Positions 1-6,080 of a stretch of 31,246 nucleotides of DNA are shown piece after piece (the stretch's first letter is position 1; each line of letters starts with the position of its first letter). Under the pieces are notes generated by a model. That model saw only the letters and a program-made list of their open reading frames with translations, ran no database searches and had not been told where the DNA came from. A program made the translations under genes and the position numbers. Where the stretch lies: contig CALBKW010000101.1 in assembly GCA_937895785.1 (NCBI GenBank), positions 1 to 31,246 of the forward strand. The letters run 5' to 3'. The DNA is from an uncultured Candidatus Melainabacteria bacterium (lineage in GTDB: Bacteria; Cyanobacteriota; Vampirovibrionia; Gastranaerophilales; Gastranaerophilaceae).

Positions 1-547
1 AATAATTACAGAAGTAAAAGAAGTTACAGATGAAATTATGGATATGGCGTGTGGGGTTTCTGATTGTGGCAGAGGTGGTATGAAAACTAAACTTGAAGCT
101 GCAAGATTGGTTACTCGCTTTGGTGGCAAGGTTTTGATTGCAAACGGAAAAATTCCAAATGTTATAAGAGAAATTTTTTCTAATAAAGAAATCGGCACAA
201 GATTTTTACCAACTGACGAGAGTCTTTCAGGCAAAAAACGTTGGATTGGTTATGCAACAAATATTATTGGCAAATTAATTGTAAATGAAGGCGCAAAAAA
301 AGCGATTCTTGAAAAGGATTCAAGCCTTCTTCCAATAGGTGTTTTGCAAGTAGTTAATGAGTTTAAAAAAGGCGAAGTTGTGTCAATTATGGACGAAAAT
401 GATAATGAATTTGCCCGAGGAATTGCAAACTATAGCTCAGACGCCTGCAAAATGATTTTAGGTTGCCACTCCGATGACATTCTAAAAATTTTAGGTTACA
501 AAAATTATGATGCAATCATTACACGTGATAACATTACAACACTATAG
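1..547 (+). CDS. proB: Glutamate 5-kinase, C-terminal part (cut by window edge)
   Basis: This is the C-terminal half of glutamate 5-kinase, which phosphorylates glutamate in the first step of proline synthesis. The frame is open from base 2, so the gene begins outside the window. The segment GRGGMKTKLEAARL matches the kinase-fold loop GTGGMxTKLxAA of ProB. KRWI begins the C-terminal PUA domain, which continues through SSLLPIGV, GEVVSI and YSSDACKMILG to the end. The presence of the PUA domain makes this the long bacterial form of ProB. It ends 12 bp before proA, the usual proBA arrangement, so the two are very likely co-transcribed. The PUA domain in this family is linked to feedback control by proline; no regulatory site is visible here. 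Confidence 0.95.
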   Translation, partial: IITEVKEVTDEIMDMACGVSDCGRGGMKTKLEAARLVTRFGGKVLIANGKIPNVIREIFSNKEIGTRFLPTDESLSGKKRWIGYATNIIGKLIVNEGAKKAILEKDSSLLPIGVLQVVNEFKKGEVVSIMDENDNEFARGIANYSSDACKMILGCHSDDILKILGYKNYDAIITRDNITTL

Positions 548-559
548 GTAGAGTAGATT

Positions 560-1792
560 ATGAATTTTGAAGATATTGCAAAAAAATCGAAGAGTGCTAG
601 CCTTGAAATGGCTGAATTGTCAACTGAGATAAAGAATGAGGCGTTGCTAAAAATTGCTGATGCCTTAGAGGAAAACAAGACTCGCATTTTTAATGCGAAT
701 AAAATTGACTTAGAACAAGCAAAGGATACCGTTTCTCCATCTGTTTTCAACCGTTTGAAACTAGATGAAAACAAAATGCGTGATATGATTCAAGGTATTA
801 GAGATGTTGTAAATCTTGAAGAACCAATCGGAAAAACTCTTTTTGCAAGACAGTTAGATGAAGGTTTGAATTTGTACAAGGTTTCTTGTCCAATAGGAGT
901 TATCGGAATTATTTTTGAAGCAAGACCAGATGTTATTGCACAAATTTCTTCTCTTGCAATAAAATCCTCAAACGCCGTAATTTTAAAGGGTGGTAAGGAA
1001 TCGATTAATACAAATAAAACAATTTTAGAAGTTATTAATAATGTTTTGGATAGTATTAAAGGTTTTCCAAAAAATACTTTATCTCAAGTGTTTACACATG
1101 ATGATGTTGCTCAAATGCTAAAGTGTGATAAGTATATAGACCTAATTATTCCTCGTGGAGGCAATAAGTTAGTTAAATTTATAAAGGAAAATACAAAAAT
1201 TCCTGTATTAGGTCACGCAGACGGAATTTGTCACATTTTTGTAGACGAAAGCGCTGATTTTGAAATTGCAAAAAAAGTTATTGTAGATGCTAAAACTCAA
1301 TATCCAAGCGCTTGCAATGCGGTTGAAACATTGTTAATTCACAAAAATTTTACTCAAGAAGATGAATTGTTAAAAGAACTTGAAAATTCAGATATTACAC
1401 TTGTTTCAAACCCAGAAACTTGGGCGTTTGAACATGGTGATAAAACTCTTGCATATAAAGTAGTTGAAAACTTGGATGAGGCGATAAACCACATAAATAC
1501 TTATGGTTCAGGTCATACCGATTGTATTCTTACAAAGGATGATGCAAATGCACAAAAATTTATGCAAAAAGTTGATTCTGCGGGTGTTTATCAAAATGTA
1601 TCAACAAGATTTGCAGATGGATTTAGATATGGTTTCGGAGCGGAAGTTGGAATATCTACAAATAAAACTCACGCAAGAGGTCCAGTAGGGTTGGAAGGGC
1701 TAACAATTTATAAATACAAGCTTGTCGGTGACGGACATATTGTAAAAGACTACGTAGATGGTACAAAACACTTTAATCATAAGGATTTATAA
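560..1792 (+). CDS. proA: Gamma-glutamyl phosphate reductase
   Basis: ProA reduces gamma-glutamyl phosphate with NADPH to glutamate semialdehyde, the second step of proline synthesis, in the cytoplasm. At 410 residues it has the normal family length. The aldehyde-dehydrogenase-like fold is recognised from PIGVIGIIFEARPDV (about 111-125), KGGKES, VPVLGHADGICHIFVD-like text (about 215-229) and the catalytic Cys252 in YPSACNAVETLL. GHARGPVGLEGL-type text near the C-terminus is also typical. The start has only a weak ribosome site (GGTAGAG). It follows proB by 12 bp and is followed by tyrA after 1 bp, so the three form one operon. Confidence 0.97.
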   Translation: MNFEDIAKKSKSASLEMAELSTEIKNEALLKIADALEENKTRIFNANKIDLEQAKDTVSPSVFNRLKLDENKMRDMIQGIRDVVNLEEPIGKTLFARQLDEGLNLYKVSCPIGVIGIIFEARPDVIAQISSLAIKSSNAVILKGGKESINTNKTILEVINNVLDSIKGFPKNTLSQVFTHDDVAQMLKCDKYIDLIIPRGGNKLVKFIKENTKIPVLGHADGICHIFVDESADFEIAKKVIVDAKTQYPSACNAVETLLIHKNFTQEDELLKELENSDITLVSNPETWAFEHGDKTLAYKVVENLDEAINHINTYGSGHTDCILTKDDANAQKFMQKVDSAGVYQNVSTRFADGFRYGFGAEVGISTNKTHARGPVGLEGLTIYKYKLVGDGHIVKDYVDGTKHFNHKDL

Positions 1793-1793
1793 A

Positions 1794-2591
1794 ATGAAAA
1801 TAGGAGTTGTAGGTCTTGGGTTAATTGGTGGTTCAATTTTTAAAGCTTTAGAGGCTTTAAAATACGATGTAGTTGGAGTTTCCAATTCACAAAAGGGGTT
1901 ACAAAATAATATTTCTGACGATTTTAATACACTAAAAGACTGCGAAATTGTTTTTGTAGCAACTCCAATGAATAAAACGCTTGATATACTTCAAAAATTG
2001 GAGGATTATTTACCTGAAACGACAACTGTAGCTGACACTTGCTCATTAAAAGAATTTGTCGCTAACAAAAAATATAGATATAACTTTATTCCGACTCACC
2101 CAATGGCAGGTACTGAGTTTAAAGGGTTTGAAAATTCATTTAAAGAAATGTTTGAGGGCGCAAAATGGGTTGTTTGCAACCGTAACTTGGCGCAAGAAAC
2201 GAATAACAAATTGGCTGAATTAGTTTATATAATTGAACAAATGGGTGCAGAAGTTGTTTTTGCAGATGCAAAAGAACATGATGCCTCTGTTGCAATGATT
2301 TCGCACATGCCAATGGTGGTTGCTCAAGCTTTGTTCAAAGCTGTTGAAGAAGATGATTTAGCGTTGAAACTGGCTTCAAGTGGATTTAGGGATATGACAA
2401 GACTTGCTCTTTCAAATGAAGAAATGGCAATTGATATGGTTAATATAAATCACAAAAATATTGAACAAGCTATTTTGAAACTTTATTCTTCTGTAGGAAA
2501 TTTGATTAATGAAAATTATGCAGATAAAATTTCTAAAATTAAATTAAATCGTCAAAGAATGTATAATAAAGATGGAAGAAATATAATTTAA
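1794..2591 (+). CDS. tyrA: Prephenate dehydrogenase family protein
   Basis: This is a TyrA-type dehydrogenase that oxidatively decarboxylates prephenate to 4-hydroxyphenylpyruvate in tyrosine synthesis. The N-terminus MKIGVVGLGLIGGS is the NAD(P)-binding GxGxxG turn of the Rossmann fold. HPMAGTEFKGFENS (His102) is the family substrate-site motif, and SHMPMVVAQAL and SSGFRDMTRLA mark the helical dimerisation domain. I start it at 1794 because the glycine-rich motif then lies at the usual place and an AAGGA ribosome site sits just inside the end of proA. An in-frame start at 1758 would add 12 unlikely residues. It has no chorismate mutase or ACT domain. It could be an arogenate dehydrogenase; sequence alone does not decide. 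Confidence 0.92.
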   Translation: MKIGVVGLGLIGGSIFKALEALKYDVVGVSNSQKGLQNNISDDFNTLKDCEIVFVATPMNKTLDILQKLEDYLPETTTVADTCSLKEFVANKKYRYNFIPTHPMAGTEFKGFENSFKEMFEGAKWVVCNRNLAQETNNKLAELVYIIEQMGAEVVFADAKEHDASVAMISHMPMVVAQALFKAVEEDDLALKLASSGFRDMTRLALSNEEMAIDMVNINHKNIEQAILKLYSSVGNLINENYADKISKIKLNRQRMYNKDGRNII

Positions 2592-2631
2592 ATTTTTAAA
2601 TTTTGCAATAAAATTTTAAAATGAAATTTGT

Positions 2632-2673
2632 CCGTAAAAATACGTACGTAAATTCACGTACGTATTTTTACGG
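2632..2673 (+). terminator. Perfect 18-bp inverted repeat after tyrA
   Basis: CCGTAAAAATACGTACGT (2632-2649) is repeated inverted at 2656-2673 around a 6-base loop. It lies 40 bp past the tyrA stop, between convergent transcription units, which suits a bidirectional transcription end. A run of U is present only inside the stem (ATTTTT), not after it, so it is not a textbook rho-independent terminator. Confidence 0.6.
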
Positions 2674-2713
2674 TCTAAAACTTAAAAAATCTATAAAATA
2701 CTGACTTTGCCAA

Positions 2714-2736
2714 TCAAAAATCCTGTCCCGACAGGA
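2714..2736 (-). terminator. Likely intrinsic terminator after the small Cys-rich gene
   Basis: Read on the - strand, a TCCTGT/ACAGGA stem with a 4-base loop (2721-2736) is followed by ATTTTT. It lies about 65 bp past the stop of the small secreted-protein gene and is the last of three hairpins in that 3' region. Confidence 0.55.
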
Positions 2737-2740
2737 ATAA

Positions 2741-2795
2741 CCTCTAGTTTGGAGGGGTGAGTCGCTAAAACGTACAAAATAGAACTGTTTTAGCG
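2741..2795 (-). other. Two further hairpins in the 3' region
   Basis: CGCTAAAAC (2763-2771) pairs perfectly with GTTTTAGCG (2787-2795), and CCTC (2741-2744) pairs with GAGG (2752-2755). Together with the terminator at 2721-2736 they form a run of three stem-loops directly after the stop codon at 2801. They could be a structured 3' UTR or a small RNA; I do not recognise a known RNA family. Confidence 0.4.
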
Positions 2796-2800
2796 TTTAA

Positions 2801-3016
2801 CTAACCTCCACAAACTTTGCAAGGTTTTCCACCTCGTTTTATTGCTTGTGATTTTTCAATTTTTATACAATTTACAGTACATTTTTTAGCCCATTTGCAA
2901 TACAACTTGTGATACTTTAGTGTTGCAGTATTGAACATTACAGGCTCTGCAAATGCAGGTGTGCCAATGAATACAAGTGTAAAGAATACTAAAAGTGTAC
3001 AAAATATCTTTTTCAT
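2801..3016 (-). CDS. Small secreted Cys-rich protein
   Basis: This 71-residue protein has a clear signal peptide (MKKIFCTLLVFFTLVFIGTPAFA, cleavage after AFA). The mature part of about 48 residues contains the pattern YHKLYCKWAKKC, a spacer, then SQAIKRGGKPCKVC. This YHxxxC...A(x)KxGxxPCxxC arrangement is known from small C-terminal modules of secreted nucleases and other surface proteins, where the cysteines probably bind zinc. Here the module stands alone. An AGGAGAG ribosome site precedes the start. The M48 protease gene lies just upstream on the same strand, separated by a terminator. The function is unknown; a periplasmic or extracellular metal-binding or nucleic-acid-associated role is only a guess. 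Confidence 0.75.
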   Translation of the reverse strand: MKKIFCTLLVFFTLVFIGTPAFAEPVMFNTATLKYHKLYCKWAKKCTVNCIKIEKSQAIKRGGKPCKVCGG

Positions 3017-3035
3017 AAAACTCTCCTATGTCAAT

Positions 3036-3061
3036 AAAAACGCCCCTTTTAGGGGCGTTTT
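3036..3061 (-). terminator. Intrinsic terminator after the M48 protease gene
   Basis: On the - strand, AAAACGCCCC pairs with GGGGCGTTTT around a 5-base loop and is followed by a T run. It lies 8 bases past the protease stop and only about 20 bases before the start of the next - strand gene, which leaves little space for a separate promoter. Confidence 0.85.
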
Positions 3062-3068
3062 CTAAAGT

Positions 3069-4004
3069 TTATTTTTCTGGTTGAATTGGTTGTTGAGCAC
3101 TTGTTGTTGATTGCGCTTGAACTTGAGATTGTGTTTGTGTTTGAGATTGCCCTTGTTCTTGATTCATAGCGTTAATAACCGCGTATGAAGTTGTCCAAGC
3201 ATTACCAGCTTTCAACATTTTTTTAGCACGTTTAATTTTATCTTTTTTCAATTTTTGTTGTTCTTTTTGATACTTTTTCATTAATTTTGGGCTTGCATTT
3301 CTTTCTTCAATATTCAAGCTTATTAGTTTGTATGCATTGTTATAAGCTGTTGAGTTATAGCCCTTTTTAGCCAATGTTGGGTATGTGTAAGCGATATAAT
3401 CATATGCATTCATAATTCTTTTTTCGCTTGAAGGGTGTGTTGCAACCAAGTCAAAATTAGAACCGTCGTTCATTTTGTTCAACAATGAAACCATTGCTAA
3501 TGGATTATATCCAGCGTTTACCATCAAATCAATTGCTGTAACGTCAGCTTCAAATTCATCTTTTCTACTTAATTTTGTTGTAGACATTTGTTGTGCTGCA
3601 GCAACACCAATTGCTTGACCTGTTGTTTCAGTTTTTACAGATCCTGCCATATTTGCAATAACAGAGTTTAAAATAGATTGTTTTGCGCAGTGACCGTTAA
3701 TTATGTGTCCCATTTCGTGTCCTAAAACTGCTGCTAATTCAGCATCGTCAGATGTTAATTCTAACAATCCTTTATAAACGTAAATTTCTTTATTAATGTT
3801 TGAGTATGCATTTGCATCAGCTTCTGTTGAAACTTTAATTGAAATACCGCTTGGTAAGTTGTTTTTCTTAATTAAAACATAGGCGATATTGTTTAATTTC
3901 TTTTGCATTGCTGCTTGATCCCACTTTGATGTAGTGGTTGTTGTTGCTGCGTTAACTTGCAAACCTAAAAATAGTGCAAATAATGCGATTAATATTTTTT
4001 TCAT
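3069..4004 (-). CDS. Secreted M48-family zinc metalloprotease
   Basis: This is a peptidase of the M48 family (Ste24/HtpX/BepA-like clan), probably exported to the periplasm, where relatives act in protein quality control. The start at 4004 is chosen because a perfect GGAGGA ribosome site precedes it and it begins a signal peptide (MKKILIALFALFLGLQVNA). The earlier in-frame ATG at 4055 would bury that signal. The zinc motif is HEMGH (His96, Glu97, His100); the third ligand is Glu150 in EFEAD, with Asp154. THPSSEKRI is the usual M48C segment. After about residue 230 a Lys-rich helix is followed by a Gln/Ser/Thr-rich low-complexity tail. It lacks membrane helices beyond the signal and has no TPR units. 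It lies downstream of rimP-nusA on the same strand. Confidence 0.9.
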   Translation of the reverse strand: MKKILIALFALFLGLQVNAATTTTTSKWDQAAMQKKLNNIAYVLIKKNNLPSGISIKVSTEADANAYSNINKEIYVYKGLLELTSDDAELAAVLGHEMGHIINGHCAKQSILNSVIANMAGSVKTETTGQAIGVAAAQQMSTTKLSRKDEFEADVTAIDLMVNAGYNPLAMVSLLNKMNDGSNFDLVATHPSSEKRIMNAYDYIAYTYPTLAKKGYNSTAYNNAYKLISLNIEERNASPKLMKKYQKEQQKLKKDKIKRAKKMLKAGNAWTTSYAVINAMNQEQGQSQTQTQSQVQAQSTTSAQQPIQPEK

Positions 4005-4025
4005 TGTATCCTCCATATTAATAAT

Positions 4026-4058
4026 ATAGTGGCGCAAATTTTTAATTTGCGCCACTAT
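4026..4058 (-). other. 14-bp hairpin between nusA and the M48 gene
   Basis: ATAGTGGCGCAAAT (4026-4039) pairs perfectly with ATTTGCGCCACTAT (4045-4058) around a 5-base loop. On the - strand it lies about 10 bases past the nusA stop, but no T run follows; the T run is upstream of it. It may be a weak terminator or an mRNA end-protecting stem between nusA and the protease gene. Confidence 0.6.
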
Positions 4059-4068
4059 TAAAAAACAA

Positions 4069-5307
4069 TTATTCTTCTACTGAATCTTCAGCAGGTTCTT
4101 CTTGAACCATATCTTCTTCATCAACACCTTGTTGATTCATTTCTTCAGCAATTTCTTCGTTGATTTCGTCTTCATCGTAATTTTTTTCTTCTTCAACTGG
4201 TTCATCTTGGTATTCATAGTTTCTTTGAGCTTCTTGTTCAGCTTTTTCCATTTGAGAAACTGATTTAATATCAATTTTCCAACCAGTTAACTTGTGAGCC
4301 AATCTTACGTTTTGACCTTCACGACCAATAGCTAGTGATAATTGATCATCTGGAACAACTACCATTGCTTCGTGAGCGTTTTCATCATTAGCTAAGATGT
4401 CAACAGACACAACTCTTGCTGGTGATAAAGCATTTACGATATATTCAACAGGGTCTTCTGAATATCTAACGATATCGATTTTTTCGTTTTTTAACTCGTT
4501 AACGATAGTTTGTATTCTAGAACCTCTAGGTCCGATACAAGCACCTACAGAATCAACTTCTGGGTCGTTTGACCAAACTGCAATTTTTGTTCTATAACCT
4601 GCTTCACGAGAAATTGATTTGATTTCTACGATATTATCTTCGATTTCAGGAACTTCAAGTTCAAATAATTCTCTAACGATTTCAGCATGAGCGTGAGAAA
4701 CGATTACTTGTGGTAAACGAGTTGTTTCTTTTACGTTTACAACGAAAACTCTGATTCTGTTACCAGGTTTGTAATATTCACCAGGGATTTGTTCTTTCAA
4801 AGGCATAATAGCATCTGTTTTACCAATGTTAACGATAACGTTTCTGTTTTCAACACGTTGGATAATACCCGTAATCAAAGTACCTTTTTTGTCTAAAAAT
4901 TCGTTTAGAACTAAGTTTCTTTCAGCTTCTCTGATTCTTTGAGTAATTACTTGTTTTGCTGCTTGAGCTGCGATACGTCCAAATTGTTCAGGTGTAACTT
5001 CGATTTTAACTTCATCATCAATTTCTACATCTTCATCAATTTCTTTTGCTTCAGCTAAAGAGATTTGTTCGTCTTCCATACCGTCTTCAACTGATTTTAC
5101 AACAACTTTTGTGCAGAAAACACCTATTTCACCAGATTGTTCATCTAAGATAGCTTCAATATTTGCAGCTTCTTTGCATTTCATAGATTTTTTGTAAGCT
5201 GCAACCATTGCATCACATAACGATGCAATAAGTACATCTTTAGAAATTCCACGTTCTTTTTCAAGTTCTTCGCATGCTTCAAACAATGCTGTTCCGATTT
5301 TAATCAT
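4069..5307 (-). CDS. nusA: Transcription termination/antitermination factor NusA
   Basis: NusA binds RNA polymerase and modulates pausing, termination and antitermination. The domains are in the standard order: the RNA polymerase-binding N-terminal domain (1-125), an S1 domain (about 138-203, GTLITGIIQRVENRNVIVNIG), KH1 with IGPRG (258-262), KH2 with IGREGQNVRLA (327-337), then a Glu/Asp-rich unstructured tail (about 356-412). There are no C-terminal AR repeats, as in most bacteria outside gamma-proteobacteria. An AAAGGA ribosome site precedes the start. It lies 69 bp after rimP, the common rimP-nusA pairing. The usual partners ylxR and infB do not follow; an M48 protease gene does. Confidence 0.98.
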   Translation of the reverse strand: MIKIGTALFEACEELEKERGISKDVLIASLCDAMVAAYKKSMKCKEAANIEAILDEQSGEIGVFCTKVVVKSVEDGMEDEQISLAEAKEIDEDVEIDDEVKIEVTPEQFGRIAAQAAKQVITQRIREAERNLVLNEFLDKKGTLITGIIQRVENRNVIVNIGKTDAIMPLKEQIPGEYYKPGNRIRVFVVNVKETTRLPQVIVSHAHAEIVRELFELEVPEIEDNIVEIKSISREAGYRTKIAVWSNDPEVDSVGACIGPRGSRIQTIVNELKNEKIDIVRYSEDPVEYIVNALSPARVVSVDILANDENAHEAMVVVPDDQLSLAIGREGQNVRLAHKLTGWKIDIKSVSQMEKAEQEAQRNYEYQDEPVEEEKNYDEDEINEEIAEEMNQQGVDEEDMVQEEPAEDSVEE

Positions 5308-5376
5308 TTTTATATCCTTTCGATTTTGTATTTTATTCTGTCATTCCGCGCTTGTTGTGCTATTTTATCTTATAGA

Positions 5377-5859
5377 CTACTCAAAATATAATTTTGTTGA
5401 TTTTATTGTGCTAAGTGGTAAAACCATTTCTTTTTCGTCTTCAAGTCTAATGATTGTAATACCTTCTCTTTCATCATAATCAACCAACTTTGCTTTGAAA
5501 ATTTGTTCTGTTTCACCTTCTAGTGGTTGTTTTAACTTGATACTTACGTTTCTTCCTCTGAAAATCAAATATTCCCTATCAGATTTGAATTTTCTTTCTA
5601 GCCCAGGAGAAGATACTTCAAGATAGTATTTGCAGGGGATTAATTCGTCTAAAAAGTCTTGAATACTTCTTGTAACATTTTCGCAGTCATCAAGGTTAAC
5701 TGGATGGTCGTATGAAAATAAGAAAATTCTAAGATACCAACGATGATTTTCTTTAGTAAAATCAACTTCTACTGGCACTAAGTTAAACCTCATGGCTGTA
5801 TTTTCTACAAGTGGCATAACTTTTTCTAGTATTTCGTGTCTATTAATTTCTTCTTTCAT
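5377..5859 (-). CDS. rimP: Ribosome maturation factor RimP
   Basis: RimP helps assemble the 30S ribosomal subunit. The protein has the normal length (160 residues) and the family signatures: an N-terminal alpha/beta domain with VEVDFTKENHRWYLRIFL, then CENVTRSIQDFLDE, the strongly conserved YYLEVSSPGLERKF (about 98-111), and a C-terminal Sm-like beta domain. A GGATAGAGG ribosome site precedes the ATG. It is the first gene of a - strand operon with nusA. A good sigma-70-type promoter and a terminator-like hairpin lie immediately upstream, so the operon may be controlled in its leader. Confidence 0.95.
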   Translation of the reverse strand: MKEEINRHEILEKVMPLVENTAMRFNLVPVEVDFTKENHRWYLRIFLFSYDHPVNLDDCENVTRSIQDFLDELIPCKYYLEVSSPGLERKFKSDREYLIFRGRNVSIKLKQPLEGETEQIFKAKLVDYDEREGITIIRLEDEKEMVLPLSTIKSTKLYFE

Positions 5860-5878
5860 AGCCTCTATCCTTTATTAT

Positions 5879-5910
5879 AAAAAGAGAACAGGATTTCCTG
5901 TTCTCTTTTT
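5879..5910 (-). terminator. Terminator-like hairpin in the rimP-nusA leader
   Basis: A 14-bp perfect stem (5879-5892 with 5897-5910) with a 4-base loop is followed by a T run on both strands. On the - strand it sits between the predicted transcription start (about 5922) and the rimP ribosome site, about 20 bases before the start codon. On the + strand no gene lies upstream that needs it, so an attenuator or 5'-protective stem of rimP-nusA is the better reading. Confidence 0.7.
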
Positions 5911-5928
5911 AAAGAAACTTATATCTAT

Positions 5929-5957
5929 ATTCTAACAAATTTATATTATTTTGTAAA
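5929..5957 (-). promoter_or_regulatory. Predicted sigma-70-type promoter of rimP-nusA
   Basis: On the - strand, TTTACA (5957-5952) and TAGAAT (5934-5929) are separated by exactly 17 bases. Each box matches the consensus at 5 of 6 positions. The expected start of transcription is about 5922. Confidence 0.65.
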
Positions 5958-6080
5958 GTTATTAAGAAAATATAGCGTTAAGACATGTTACAAATAGGTG
6001 CAAAACATGGCAAAAAGAATATTCACATGTGTTTAAGCCTATATAGTTTACTCAAAACAAAGAAAGTGTGTGTTTTAAAA

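Noticed and set aside
3036..3061. CRISPR-like short repeat with symmetric arms
   Set aside because: Single hairpin with a T run after a gene end; no repeated units with spacers.
4397..4597. Open frames opposite nusA, leuS, metG, prfB and other genes
   Set aside because: They lie wholly inside confidently identified genes, lack ribosome sites and show no recognisable protein features.
5985..6080. Upstream start (5985) for the first HELGH protein
   Set aside because: The 32 extra codons give a Cys/Lys-rich stretch unlike the rest, without a ribosome site; the ATG at 6081 begins a plausible family N-terminus.
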